Numbered from the stretch's first letter, positions 20,116 through 34,019 are shown. The stretch: DNA of 64,000 nucleotides from Salvia splendens (GCF_004379255.2 NC_056048.1:124001-188000); one strand, 5' to 3'. Notes: generated by a model not told the origin, from the letters alone. Numbers and translations are program-made.

Positions 20116-23100
20116 ATGGATGACTGGGATGCTCAGAAGATGTGAGTAAAACTGTTTTTTTTTTTTTAAAATTTTACAGCTATTATTCGAGGTTTTCCCT
20201 TTTTTTTCTCTGAGGATTTTGTGTTTATTGATTTTGATAATTATTTCCATTTTTGGAATCGAATGTTTGGAGTTTTTTTTTTTAAATGTTATTCTCTTTT
20301 GCAGGTTGGACTTGTACATTTACGATTATTTACAGAGGAAGAAGCTGCATATGACTGCTGATATCTTAGCGGACGAGGCTGATATTCAGCCCAAGTCTGT
20401 TGGTAAATCACTTCTTTCTGGCCGTTTCTTTTGAGATCCTTTAATTTACTTTACAACTCTGTGCTCTCTGGAATTGAATGTATCTATTAATGGAACCACT
20501 ACATCTTTGCTTGCTTTAACCAATTGAGTTTACCTTTTCCAATAAAAGGAGAAGGAACATTATTTATCAGTCGCTTATGTTTGTCTACTTAATGTATGAG
20601 AGTTTGAACTATTACTACCACTTTAACTTGTGTATTTGAAGTGAATCTGAGTCGCTTGATTAAGTTTGCAGAATCTTTTTGTTTATTTGTGTGTGTGTGT
20701 GTGTGTGGAAAAGGTATACAAAAATTGATGTTAATGGCATGTAGTTTGCATATTTTAAAAATCATTTTTAATGATGAACTGATAACTATTTTCTGTTCGC
20801 ATGGTTGTTTTCTCGAGTTATTTGAATGGTTTTGAGTAAATTATGACTTAGTTGTCATATATGTCGATCCAATCTGGCTAAATAATCTGACCAGAGTGCT
20901 TTAACGTTGTAACATTAAATTTTGTTCATTACACTTTAATTGGAAGTTGTTGCAACAAATCAGCTTAGTTAATATGAGTACTCATTTTGATGTTTCACAT
21001 TTTATTCTGCAGTTATCACCCCACCAGAAGGATTTCTGTCAGAGTGGTGGTCCTTGTTTTGGGATGTATTCATTTCTAGAGTTCCTCAGGGAGATCAAGC
21101 CAGTACATCCAAGGTTTTTCGATTTTTTTTCTAAGAACTTGTTTGATTGCATTCTTGTATCCATGCACTGAAGTTGATTCTCTTGTTATCTTTCAGACAC
21201 CTCTGAATGATATCTCTGTTCTGCCAAATGCTCCTGGTTCTCCGGTGCCAGATGTGAGCTATATGATGCAGAATGTCTCTCTAACAACGCCTAGGTCAGG
21301 ACTTCCTAATCAGACTCAGTCAGTCAATCCACCACCAATGCCAAATATGGGAAGTTTGCTGCAAAATGCTTTTCCATCTATGATGCCAAACATGGATTTC
21401 ACCTCAAATCAGTTCGGACAAACACCCTTATCATTTCCAGACAACACTATGAGGCAGGAGCAGATCATGGCAGATTTGGTTGCTCAAAGGGCACGTGAGC
21501 AAGAGCATCTTAGGCTTCCTCCGAGGAGCCTTTGTACTAACTCGCATGTCCTTAATGTTGATCACTTAGCTAGCATGTTGCCGTTGGCAAGCAGTTCAAG
21601 GTATTGCTCTATCAAACATTGTCTGTCTACCCATTAAATACGCTAACTTCTTCTGCCCTTGTTTGTGGCCATCCGAGTTGATAACCTGTTAACTAGACCT
21701 ATCAAGGGGGTGATTCTGCAAAGGCAAAGGCTGACGCGAAGGAATGTATATGTTCAGCTGGATGTTTGGGTGCCTTCTGCACAAAAAATAATTTTACATA
21801 ACTATCTTGATCTGCTTGGAATTAATAGTATGCTTAAGTATCTGTTGCATGTTATACTTGTATCTCTATCTGCCTCGATTTGTTATTGGGGAAACTGAGA
21901 AAGCACAAAGATCTTAAAAGTCAGGTTTTGTTTCAGAAGTGAAATGTGGTCAACTGTCTTTAATCATGATGCTAATATGTTCTTCAATGTGAAATATGGT
22001 TTTGCAGCCGCCGTCAGAAGAAAGTTATTAACAAGCGGCACATTCCAGTTGTCAATGTAAGCCCATTTTTACATTCAATAATTGGTGTATTTTCACAGTG
22101 AAACGAATTTGAGATATACTATGTATTTTGCAGGACGTCAACTATGGTACTGGCTTGAGGAGGTCTATCCCGCCGGAGCTAACTCCTTATGCACCAAAGC
22201 TGGTACAGGATGACATAGGACATGCTGATGCTGGTTTGTACATTTGACTGTTCAAAATTACATACTTATCTTACATATGCTTCAATCATATATTTTTCAT
22301 GTGTGATATCGGCACTATTCTTGTTAACTTACATAAAAGATGCATGCACCACGCATATATACCCCCTGCCAAGTTAACTAAAATATTTTTATAAGCTTTG
22401 GTATAAGCGTACATTTTTAGGAAGATCAAACCCAAAAGTTATTTCTTATATACATAAACAAATGCTTCATACCTTTAAACTTTCCTTCACAGGTATGATA
22501 AGATATGCTACATATAATTTTTCATAATTTCCTATCTTTATTTTTTCAACTGTGATCTCTTCCCCAAGAAACTACCTTTAGGCTATGAATTAGGATCTTT
22601 ATTCTGGCATGGGTTATGGAGAACTTGACAGGTTATGTGCTTGTCAAGTTTCTCTGAAGATGGTTCAATGGGTAGATGCTGATTGAATCTTAGGGACTTA
22701 TCAAAGTGCTTGCATTTCTTGCATATAATGTACAGTTAAATTGGATGAATGTGTGACCATTTCCCTATGGAATCACTCTTTCATGCAATTACAAGTTATG
22801 TCAAAATAACTTGGCCTATATGATGATCACTTTGGTTGGTCTAGGACAAACCGTCCTGTTCTGTCCAATTATTTTGGAGTTTCCTGGTTGGTCATATTGA
22901 TAGCCGATTTCTGTAAATCTGGTTTAGGCTCTTCAGCAAGTTCCAACTCTGCATGTCCTGATACCAGCTCCTGAATCAAGAACTCATGCTCATGCATGAA
23001 GCAGCCCGCGCAGCGAATAATTCTCAATCTCATGTTTATTAAGATGACTTTGGCCTTCTATAGTAAAAATTAGTCATTGCCTTGATTAATGATATCCATA

Positions 23101-26100
23101 GAAAGGCAGTGCTTGTGAAAACACTTCTTGATGTTTGTACAAGAGGCAGACTATTTATTTTTCTTGTTTTCTGAAGCTTGTTGGGTGACCTTTGTTCAAT
23201 TTTAGTTTGTCGTTTTTTCATGGTTATTAGGATGCATTCCTTATAAAGAAAATTTATAATTAGTTGGCGGTAGCTTAGATTTAGCTTCCATAATGCGAAG
23301 CGAGAAAGTTAAGGCTAAAGAGGACATGGAAACTTTCATAAGTTAGTATGTCCATTGACTACTGTCATTACCTAGTAAACGCCTCATGCTTGGTATTGAT
23401 AACAAAGTAGAAGCATTAGGTATGCCGAAAAAGGGAATATGAAAAGTGTTACCACAAGTGATGAAGTCAAGAGGATTGTATTGGTAGTATAATGATTTAG
23501 TTGGAGAGTTGGTCAAGATGTTGCTATTATTATGATATGTACATTAACTATGTTGTGATGATCGATGAGAGTTAGTAATGACAATATGAAGGTACTAAAG
23601 ATGATCGTGTTGAAGTTTTATCTCATATTAGATACAATACGTAGTTCCGATTAGACGGTGCATTGAAACAGATGCATAGTGTTGGGGTGTAGGCGTTACA
23701 AAAACTTGTTCAACTATGTAATGATCGACATTCACTCAAGAATCTGTTCATGGCCTTCATTAGGTTCCATCTTGGTGCATTAAGAACCGATTACTGATGT
23801 TTGGATTTAGCCCTAGGTTCCTTTGATTAGTTGTCTCAACAACTTCTCTAACCTCCAATAACCACTTACTATCGTCGTCTTAAAAACCCATCGAACTTTT
23901 ATTTGTTGAACTTCTCATCAACATTGGTCTAGTGTCACCTAAGCCGCGAAGGCTCCTCCAAAATTGTTCCATTCAAGCTTCGACATATATTAACTTCGAA
24001 GAATTTCATACTACCGATGCATCATTAATAAGATTATGTACCTAGTGATATAGCTACATCAAATATGGTTTTTTGTTTGATCTCACCAAATCTCACCTTT
24101 TGTGATTGTGGGTGGATCAAATAGTTTTTTATTGAAACTCTCATCTTTGTTTGACAATCTATCCTCCCTAATGTAAGTTCGTAACAAGAGAGATCATTTT
24201 TGCTCTTCAAAGTTAACCATTCAATCCTTATCTTTTTCTTCATAAGGAAATTGTCCCAAAGCTAAAATCCTTCACCCTGGGGAAATCACTCGTTCTAAAA
24301 CCACCATTTTTAAGAAAATCTATACTTCCATTACAAGATAGTTTTTCGAATTTCGAGACTATGATTTTCTATAGGAGTTTTCGAATCCGTGTAATACTTA
24401 AACAAACTATTAGCTAAATATACTCATAAGGAGGATGTAAAACTTATTGAACATTACATTTAGACAATAATATATTTAATGAGAGATTTCTATGCATTGG
24501 GCAAGTGTTGGTAAAGTGAAATGCGTAGATGCAAAAATAGAATTTGGAAGTATATTTGGAAACACTCGGAACTAAAGCTCACATATTTTCTGTAGTGGTA
24601 TATATTTTAAATTCCCAATGTTAGCTTTTGAGGACAAGATCAGTTGTAATCCCTAAAATAACTCTTATATGTTGTCTATTAAGAGGTTATTTTTAAACTT
24701 CCCACCTTCGGATCATTAAGGTCGACAAATGAATGCTTTTGCACTGAAATTCTTTCTTATCTTTTAATGTAAGGGATAATGTAAGTAGCAAGAGCAATAA
24801 AGATCCTTTTCAATTTATCATTAGGATTTTTCTACTCAAAGGTGTCGACTTAACCAGTCCAAAGTTAAAGCACGATTTTGTAACTTGCGATAATAGGTCA
24901 TCGATAGAATCTCAAACTCTACATAAATGCTCCAATTTGCGGATGCTTTTGCAAGCGAACTCTTCTATGTCTTTGTGTTCAAAGGCTAACTTCCTTTGTT
25001 AGGAAGTAGAAGATCTTTTCCCATGATTGCTCATGTGACGATCGTCTATGCTAGCTCTTAGGGAAGTCATCAATCATTTTCCTTAATAGAGATCTTAGTT
25101 GTAGTTTATTAGGATACTATATCTTTTGCTCACCACCACCTAATCTCTTATATCAAACATTTTTCCAACTTCAGGGAAGCTTTTGCAACTAAACTCGATA
25201 CACTCAATGGCTACTTTCCTTTGGTAGCAAAATGAACTCAATCTTTTTCAGTTATAATTGGAGAAGTGTTTCTCATAGTTATCAACTATATTGGCCCAAA
25301 TTTATACCAATAGAATCACTTAAATGAGTTCAAATCTGACATAACACTAAAAGGATAGTCCAATATTTATTATAACATCAATAAAGATATATGAAATGAC
25401 ATGTCTACTCTTACCTAACGTTAGGATGAATTTATGTTCGATACACTTTTCGACGGGGCAGGTGTGTCTTAAAGGTCACTGTTCTTTGAGCACTTCTTAT
25501 AAGTGTGTTTGCCAATAATGCTTGAGGTTCTAGAACTGAGGCTTCAGACAAGTGTTGCCAAAACAACAATAAAGATATATGAAATGACGTGTCTACCCTT
25601 ACCTAACGTTAGGGTAAATTCATGTTCGAGGCATTTTTCCACGTGACAGGTGTGTCTTAAAGGTCACTATTCTTTGAGCGCTCCTTATCAGCGTGTTTGT
25701 CTATAATACTTGAAGTTCTAGACTTGAGGCTTCAGACAAGTGTTGCCAAAGCAAGACCTACATAAGGGGTCTTCTAGTCTTTTTGACAATAACAATTTGT
25801 ATATTTATTATATATAGATTTTAGGCAGAAGCGGCTAGTTTTTATTTTTTTGGTTAGTGAGAACTATCAGTAGACATATTGCCACGAGAAGCATAAGTGA
25901 AATAAAGGTTGGTTAGACCAAAATAGTTTGACTAGAGTCGATTGTTCGTAAGATTATCAGGGACTATGAAGGAAAGTGGTTATTGAAGAGATTTTTACTG
26001 CTATATTTGATAGGTATTTCCTAGAGTAGATGTTAGGTAAGGCATTAATGAAGTTACTCTTTATTTTGGTGGGTTATACTTGTATCATTTTATGCATTCA

Positions 26101-29100
26101 AATAAGTGTAAACTAAATAATCGAGTTGCCAATTTAACATTATTTTCCATTTATCAATATAGATATTGTTTTTAATGTAAAACGTCATGGGCAGTTATCT
26201 CAGTTTGGATCTTGTAGTGCACTGGTTTCTTTGGTTCCAAGCTCCATTACATCAGGCAGTGCAATGAATTTCAGCTTACATTATGCATGCGCATGTGGCA
26301 TCATTTGGATTTATGTAATCTCTACGTACATGGTATCATGTTTTGCTGAGAAGACATGTAGCAGAAAATATCTTCTGCCTTAATTTGCAATTGAATAAGA
26401 TATTTTTAACTTGCATTGAATCATGTATTTTGGGGGGCTAGTATTAGAAAAGTTTTTATTGCAAGCATCTCATTTTTCAACACCTCTCTTCTGATCTTCA
26501 AAACTTCTCCCCTCTGTCATGGACCTCTCATGGTTTGACTATCATGTAGATCTTAACGATTTTCAATTCTTAGATTGAGCCTTGATTTCTGACACTATCT
26601 AAAGCTTGAGGGATAAGTCTTATCTAAGGCGGTTTAGTCTCCCTCTAGTCGGAAATAGGAATTCACTAGTTCGCTGACTAGCGAATGTTGCTGATCTTAT
26701 TATCTTATATATGCTAAAATTCACCTTTGTTTTATTGGTGCTTGGGAAAAATTGCTCAGATATGCATTGTTATGGCAATGGAACTTATTTAACGGATGAG
26801 CTTACTTACCAAATTTTACCAGTCTGCAATAGTTTGCATGAATATTGTATCATCCTGGCATAGCCATAGCCACACATTTTTGGTGATATAGTTTGTGTCA
26901 TTTATAAGATGTGATTGTTGTTTAATATCTTAGATTTCTATTATAAGATGTGATTGTTGTCTTAGATTTCCTATTTCTTCTGGATTGCTCCTTTTTTATT
27001 GTTCATTTTCAATCCAATCTTTCAGGAAGGGAGATATTAGAGGATGTATCATTGCAGGGGCAATCTTCACAAGTAAGACCATGCAATTTAGCATGTGCTG
27101 CGTGACTGCTCCTAACTGTTTTTTCTTTCCGAAGTTCAACTATTAATTATTGATGACTTCATGTCAGGTATGCGGTTATGCTGCTAACACCCCAGTGTCA
27201 GATCAACAGAGGAAAAATTCGTCTACAACAGAAATCTGTCAAAAAAGTTCATCTGACTTGGAAGCACAAGCATCAAAAAAGCTTATAATAAGTGAACCTG
27301 AAAATTCGAATATGATGACAAGTCCTGCTCTCTCTAATGATGGATCAAAGGGGAAAGGCATACAAGTAAGTTAGAATGTCATTCAATTTTGAAGTACTCA
27401 ATTTGTTAGCTTCTTTTTCTAAGAAACCGTTCTTCATGATCAAGGGGTACCTACCATGACAGCTTTTTCAGCTTTAACACTATAGCAGAATCTCTTGAAT
27501 TAGTATCATGTTGCTGTATTTGGTAGTATCATTTGTGGCAGATGGAAATGTTTTAGATGTACGTAATTGCTTAAGTTCATTCATCACCGTTGGTTTATTA
27601 ATTATGAAGACTAATTAGTTTCTTGTTGAATCATGCACATGCATTTTATATTCCATACACATATACATGCTTGCATTTTTGTAGTCACCAGATCAAGTCT
27701 AAGATGAAGAATCGTGGAGTTGGTATCTCGTGTCAGCCATGTGCTGCTATCTCTTTACAGAAAAGTGGGTTTTTAAGAATTATAGTCTTTCAAATACTCC
27801 ATGCTTCTTGGAGAGAGGTGAACATTTTGTTGTGCCTGATGATGATATAGATGCCATTTAAATAGAGAAAACTGGGCTCAAACTGATTTTCTGTATTTCT
27901 TTTTTCTTCTTGTTACAAGCCTTTTATAAGATAATCTAATAGTATAGGAAGAAATATTTTATTTTGGTACAATGGTTTGATTGAATCTAAACCGAGTCTC
28001 TCCAACAGTGTCCAGAGTTTTGGTTCTTGTAACAATTTGCTCTTTTCCTGTAGATTGAAATGACTGAATCAGAGGGACCAGTAGAAGAGGAAATAGCATC
28101 TTTTTTCTCAAATGATGAAGCTGCTAACAATATGAACATTTCCTCCACCCACACTTCAGCACAAAAACAAAAGGACCAGCAAGGTAAGTTTCATTTTCAT
28201 GTAATGATTTGCTGCTACCATGATCTCTTTCTCTGTGTGGATGTATCTGCATTGGGTTGAAGGGAGCGTAATGCCTAGAAATTAAATAAACCACCAGAAA
28301 GTTGCAATAGCTGCTGGCTATTAATCTTTTCCCCCTCATTATGCAAGGGATATTTATGTTGTTGAACTCCTGCTTAATGATTTGATCAGCTGTTTGTTGA
28401 GGAATTATTTGGCATTCTGTAAGTGTTCTCTGCTATGGAAGTCAGGTCAGCATAATACTTGCATGTAAGGTTATTCATGTATATGTGTACCCTAAATGTA
28501 TTGATGATTTAGTGCAGTATACAACTGACAAGGTGTTTATCAGGATTTATATCATGGCATAGAACTTTTTGGCAATATTATAATTCATCAAACTTAAGTT
28601 AGAGGTCATTGTGTAGTCAGAGTACTGAACAGGGTGTTCATATGTCAACAGATGCTATTACACAGTTGCAGTAAGATTCATACAGTTTAATTTTTAACTT
28701 CTTATTCAAAAAATTTATGTTTTGGCAGACTTTCCTTTCATGCCAATCAGAAGTCTCCACCCAAGCAATAATAAGCTATTATGCTGCGATTTCTCAACCC
28801 AAGGGAAATTCTTAGCTACTGCTGGGCATGAGAAAAAGGTTCTGCAGTTTAGCTCATCATGAAATTCTGCTGACGAGTGAAAATTCGTATGTGACTGAAG
28901 TTATTGTATTGTTACAGGTTTTCATCTGGAACTTAAAGCAATCTACCAGACATGCTGTCCAAGGGCATACTCAGCTCATTACGGATATTCGATTTAAGCC
29001 AAATTCCCATATGTTTGCAACTTCGTCCTTTGACAAAATTGTGAAGATATGGGATGCAGCCAATGTAATAACTCTTCCCTTGTAACTTTTAAATGTTTCT

Positions 29101-30581
29101 TTTCACCGTTGCTAATATTTTTTTACTGGATGAGGGATCACATGCTTTGCATGTAATGAATGCTACTAAATGTCTACTTTCTTTAACTTGTATTTGGAAT
29201 CCACAAGCATGACATTTCATCAATGGTATAAGTTTTCCTAGGCAATAGCCATCATACATTTGGAAATTTTGAGCTATGCGCTCTGTTGTTCCTCTGAAGG
29301 AAACTTAGCTATACATGATTTACTAAAAGCAGATAGTACATATGCTCACCTGTTTAACCCTCTGCTGTTTTAGTCAAGAAAGATACTTTACAATCTTGTT
29401 GGGCATGCGGATCAAGTAATGTCGGTGGATTTCCACCCAAGAAAGTCCAATCTGGTATGCTCTTGTGATTGCAGTGATGAGATCAGACTATGGAATTTCA
29501 AAGAATCTGCTTGCTTTCGCTTTTTCAAGGTCAGCTTGTGTAGTTTTGTTGAACGTCTTTTGCATGTGTGATTTTGTTAGCTTTATGTTTCATCTTTCTG
29601 TAATCAGTTTATTCAGTTTTTCTGCTATAATCTTTTGTTGATATGATTAGAGTGTTTGGCTGAGTTTATAAAATCTTTGAAACAAATTACAGGTTTCTTA
29701 AAGTGTTTGACAACTTTGCAAAACAAACCTTCATTTCCTCTCAAAATAAAAAATTAGAACCATATGAGCTTTTTTCAGAAAAGAACAAGTATAGGGTTTT
29801 AACTTTGTCATTTTCTTCAGCATATATTCTGCCGAATTTTGAGATTCTGCCATCAATAAAGAGCCATAAAATAGGTTTTTGTGTCGGATCATTCTGACGG
29901 AAAATGTGTAAGTGTGTACGCTACATGTTAATATGGTTCTGATATCAAGTTTTGATGGTTGAATGTCAGGGAGCTAATAGGCAGGTGAGATTCCAGCCTC
30001 GACAAGGGAACCTCTTGGCAGCTGCTACGGGTAATGTCATCAATATGATCGATGTGGAAACAGGCATGATCCGATACCGCTTTGAGGTAGACTCAGACCA
30101 TATATAAGTTGATCACACATGAATTCGTATCAGCAGCATGTGTGCTTACTTCAATTACCAGCAGGGACATGAAAAAGACGTCCGTACAATATGCTGGGAC
30201 GTATGTGGAGAATATCTCGTCTCGACGAGTCAGGACAGCACGCGCATATGGTCGATTGTATCAGGTGGAAAGTGCATACACGAGTTACCCGCTTGTGGTA
30301 GGGAGTTCTCATCGTGCACCTTCCACCCTGCTTACTCTCAAGTAGTGGCTGTGGGTTCCTACGAGGTACGTTGTTGTTGTTGCTACTGCGTTATCTAAGC
30401 TCGTGATTGGAATTAATTGTTTTGTACGGTGCAGTCCATTTATATCTGGAACCCGACGATGGGAAACAAGACTTGGAAGTTCGATGGTCATCAAGGTATT
30501 GTATCTGCGATGGCGAATGCACCGGAGACTAACATGATCGCCTCCGTGAGCCATGACCAGTGGGTCAAGGTGTGGAAGTAG
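20116..30581 (+). CDS. LEUNIG/LUH-type transcriptional corepressor, 15 exons
   Basis: Exons: 20116-20141, 20305-20402, 21013-21113, 21197-21600, 22008-22056, 22134-22233, 27026-27072, 27168-27365, 28054-28183, 28729-28838, 28918-29064, 29374-29529, 29970-30086, 30165-30365, 30435-30581; all in phase, 676 aa. The N-terminus (MDDWDAQKMLDLYIYDYLQR…, then GFLSEWWSLFWDVF) is the LisH/LUFS domain, which in Arabidopsis LUG/LUH binds SEUSS-type adaptors. The middle is Ser/Pro/Met-rich (about 76-400) and includes EEEIASFFSNDEA, like the acidic motif before the propeller in LUG. From about 400 to the end lie seven WD40-type blades (ATAGHEKKVFIWNL, TSSFDKIVKIWDA, SHDQWVKVWK). Nuclear corepressor without its own DNA binding. 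Unlike classical LUG and LUH it lacks long glutamine tracts, so I call it LUG/LUH-like. Intron 6 is 4.8 kb. Confidence 0.9.
20689..20707. repeat. (GT)n microsatellite in an intron
   Basis: Short GT dinucleotide run in the second intron of the LEUNIG-like gene. Confidence 0.7.
22234..27025 (+). other. 4.8-kb intron 6 of the LEUNIG-like gene
   Basis: Bounded by gatgctg|gtttgt and ctttcag|gaaggg, with phase conserved. It is far longer than the other introns (about 70-850 bp). From about 22900 to 25900 the sequence has the look of old, mutated repeat DNA but no open frame or LTR that I can name. It includes a two-copy tandem duplication (25379-25755). Confidence 0.6.
25379..25755. repeat. Two-copy tandem repeat, unit about 188 bp
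   Basis: Units 25379-25566 and 25567-25755 both start caataaagatatatgaaatgac and end …cttcagacaagtgttgccaaa, with scattered differences between them. Located inside intron 6 of the LEUNIG-like gene. Confidence 0.85.
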
Positions 30582-31416
30582 CCATACAAAACATATCTCA
30601 AGTTAAAAGCTAAGGTTAACATGCATTATGTATGCAGAGATTGTGCCTCCCTGTTTGTCAACTTTGAACAAGTTACTGCTACTTACTTACATTATGCATG
30701 TTTTTTTTATTGTTTGTTAACTGTGTGGTCGTATTGGAAATTTGGAATTATGCATGCTTACATGATTCATTTCCTAAAATTTAACTACTCGCTCTACTAA
30801 ATAATACCACTATCTTTTTTTGTCATTATTTTAGATAAAAGGCTAAAATATACTACTCTATAATTAACCTTCATATTGATAACATGATAAGAAAAATGGA
30901 TGAGAAGAGGCCCAATTGAATTTTACATGCTCAGCCCAATATTATGAGCTTCTTGGGCCATTCATTGTCTAGTCAAATTAGAAAATTTGGGCTAGCTCGT
31001 AGCGAAGAGAAAATCAAGATGGAGCAATTGGAATTTAGTGTCAGCGTTGGGCTTTAAATTAAAACTACCCATTCACTGCAACGTGACTCACATCATATAT
31101 AAATATAGTCGAATAAAAAAATTAAAACGTGAGAGAGAAAAATGAGAACATAAATAAAGTGGATATGCAATATAAATGAGAGAGAGAAATGAAAACGAAG
31201 ACCTAGGTACAAGTACAACTATAGGGAAAAGCATGATTTTGATAATAATTACACCTACTCGTGTATTTACACTGATAAATATAATCCGCAATAAAATAGT
31301 AGGAGTATTTAAGAAAAAAACAAATTACTATGAAATAACTATGCTTTTATAGCACGTCAAATCAGAAGTAAATAATCTAAGGGATTAGCCGTATAGTCAT
31401 TATTAACGAATCACTA
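30582..31416. other. 3' flank of the LEUNIG-like gene and spacer
   Basis: AT-rich; nothing coding recognised. The first 150-200 bp are probably 3' UTR. Confidence 0.5.
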
Positions 31417-31419
31417 TTA

Positions 31420-33168
31420 GGCGATTCACAACGCTATCACTAAACCGTCAGTTAAATTACTATTTGCGGGCCTCATTATACTTTTTTACCCCATCCCTTA
31501 ACTAAAGGACGGAACCTGCAACCTTTCGTCCCTTAACCGTCCCTTAAATTACTATTCATTCAATTTTATTTTTTATTTTTATTTCCAACCAAATTCAATT
31601 AAAAAAAACACACTTCATTAAAATACAATTTTACAGAAAATAAAAAAGAAACTACACCGCCGGCGAATCATCCCCCGGAGGCGGTGGAGGTGCACTAAAG
31701 CCGTGAGGAGGCGGAATGCCAAGTTGTGCCGCCATAAACGCAACTCCGTTAAGCCAGGCTTGGTATTGGGCGGGCGTAAAGCGGGAAGTGTCCGTCATTG
31801 TGGCAGTCATGCACATGGCCATAAGGGAGTTGGGGGGTCCCCCCGAGCCAGAGCCCACCTGGCTTGATTCGGCTCTGCCCCTCCTCCCTCTAGCCGCCTT
31901 CGCCGCATATCTCCCTTGCGGCCGACAGCGCCCACGGGAGGATCCCCCGGCATCGTCTGCCGAGGTCTCAACCTCCTGCGAGGCAAACTCTTGTGGCCCG
32001 CTGCCCGAACCGCCCTCACCAGACGAGTATTGGCCACTCGTCGTGTGCTTCCTAAGCTTCAACGTCAAGCCTGTGCTTAACCGCACACCGTCGGCCCACC
32101 TTTCCTCGTCCTTGACGACCTCCCAAACATCGACATATTTGAATTGTTTGCCGGTGTCATCGAAGTAGACCCGCAAAGCTGACCTCAGAATGTCAACTCC
32201 CATGGCTCCGCTTTGGTAATGAGCCGTTTCATTCTTGTGGATGGCGCAGAATCGTTTGACCTCTCTATCGACTTGGTCAAAGTGAGCGCGGAGCATCTTA
32301 TATGTGCGACGGCGGGTCTTTTTCGGCTTAATTTCGTGGTAGGCCTCGGTGACCTTTTCCCAGTGCACTTCCGGGGTTGTTGATTCCCGACGATGGGATC
32401 GTACGAGATGCTGATCCTCCTCGTCCGCCTCGGCCTTCGCCCTGGAGCTTCCCCCGCCTCGGCCTTCTTCCGGAGTGGGTTGAACCGGATAATCCTCCTG
32501 AATCTGCGATAATCCCTGCGAATACCGCGGGGCGGAGGGACGAGCGTATGCATCAACATCAAAATTGGGTGGTTGGTACCCCCCGGCGTCGACGAACCCT
32601 GGGTGCACGGCGTCGACGAACCGGAACCACCCAATGTGTTGTACATGCTCCCCCAGTCGCCGAACGCGTTGAGATCCCACCCGCCGGAGCCGCCACCGCC
32701 GGAGTTTCCGTCGCCGGACATTTTGTGATGAGATGTTAGACGAAAATTGGAGAGGAAATGAAGATGATTTGGGAAGAATAGATGTGTAGTTGTGTGTGAA
32801 ATGAGGATAAATTAGGAGTATTTATAGAGTAAAAAAATATAAAAAATATAAAAAAATGAAAAACGGCTATTAACGGTAATATTACCGTTTCACATTTTTT
32901 ATTTTTTTATTTAATTCGAATTTTTAAAAAAATGAATTAATGCGTCAGCGTGACGATGCCCACTCGTGGGACGGCGCGTGGGCGTCACGCATGGCCTGGG
33001 AGCGCGCCACGTCGCCTCGGCGCGTGGCGAGCCATCTCGCGTTTCGTCACGGCGGAACGGGACGGGTGACGGGCTGGGGACGAGACGGGACGCGGCAACG
33101 CGTCACGCCGCCGTCCCGTCCCTGAGTGACGGGATACGGGCGGCCCGCGTGACGCGTTGCGGGTGGCC
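31420..33168 (-). mobile_element. PIF/Harbinger-type element carrying only the accessory ORF (copy B)
   Basis: Ends GGCGATTCACAACGC (left) and the complement of GGCCACCCGCAACGC (right), flanked by TTA at 31417-31419 and 33169-33171. 1749 bp. Gene content, leader and subterminal sequence match copy A, and the right 230 bp are GC-rich. No transposase frame is present. Confidence 0.85.
31652..32721 (-). pseudogene. Harbinger accessory protein (Myb/SANT plus NAM-associated type), frameshifted, copy B
   Basis: Begins MSGDGNSGGGGSGGWDLNAF at 32721, like copy A. The family-like frame leaves the start frame near a C run at about 32579-32584 (continuing GGYQPPNFDVDAYARP in another frame), switches back for the SYDPIVGNQQ segment, then again to the frame with WEKVTEAYHEIKPKK, which runs open to 31652. 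At least three small indels are implied. The longest open part (342 codons) includes the second half of the Myb-like region, DTGKQFKYVDVWEVVKDEERW (NAM-associated-like) and the tail …GDDSPAV. A TATTTATAG box lies at about 32819-32826. Confidence 0.8.
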
Positions 33169-33171
33169 TTA

Positions 33172-33727
33172 TTAACTCCTTAATAATTTCTGTAGTTGAT
33201 CAATAATAAAAGTAGAGCGCACAAGAATACACATTACAAAGAATCGAGTGTGTATTAGTATGAATCACCCCAATTTTGTAGCTTATTTAAGGTGTTTTAT
33301 GGGCTGTAAAATAATTTCTTGCCTATAAAATTTTATTAAGTGAAAACATCTTGAACTTGTAAAACGGTTTAGTATTTAATAGAAGTACTATATCGTGAGA
33401 ATAAATCAATTTTCATAATATAATGAGTATTTATACATGTTCATCTTAGTTTGTAATAAAAGTATAAATAGGAAAATTAAAAGGATGAGAAGAGGATTTA
33501 GTTTGGTTGGTTGGACTTGGCCCCCCCGAGTGATGTCAGTAGAATAGAATCCTCTCTTCTCTTCAACAAAAAGCGAATGAGAGAGAAGAAGAGAGAGACA
33601 AGACAATAAAGCTGACACAGCCACCACTCCGCCACCCCTTTTGCCAGTACTGCGCCACCGGCCGCCATCTCTGCAGTTGGGTGGAGCCTTGGTAGCTACA
33701 CCACCTGCTAACAATTTTCCATCTCAG
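33172..33727 (+). promoter_or_regulatory. Upstream region and leader exon of the first Dof gene
   Basis: AT-rich up to about 33530, then a CT/CA-rich leader-like stretch that ends in ccatctcag|gttggt at 33727/33728. The matching acceptor ctctttacag ends at 33995, implying a leader intron of 33728-33995 and a short second leader exon before the ATG at 34020. The transcription start is not visible. Confidence 0.5.
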
Positions 33728-34019
33728 GTTGGTTTATTTCGTGGTGTATTTAATAATTTAGCTAGGGTTTATTAATTTGATTGATCTGGCTCAGCCCTCA
33801 GCCTGTTTGTGGTGAGAACAAATTTGATTTTCATGTTAATCTTTTTTTGTAGAGCTGAAGAACAAAAAAGGGGCAGTTGGCTCTCTTTGGGTTTGCCTTT
33901 TCTACATTCATCATTCCTATTTTCAACAATTCTCCTCATCCCGATTGAAATTGAATAATCATCCTCACTGTCTCTCTCTCTCTCTCTCTTTACAGAACAT
34001 AAGAGAAGAGAAGAAGAAT

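Noticed and set aside
33945..34019. Longer start for the first Dof protein ([17 protein letters not shown]…)
   Set aside because: This stretch is a (CT)n pyrimidine tract ending in an acceptor at 33995, so it is probably intron.
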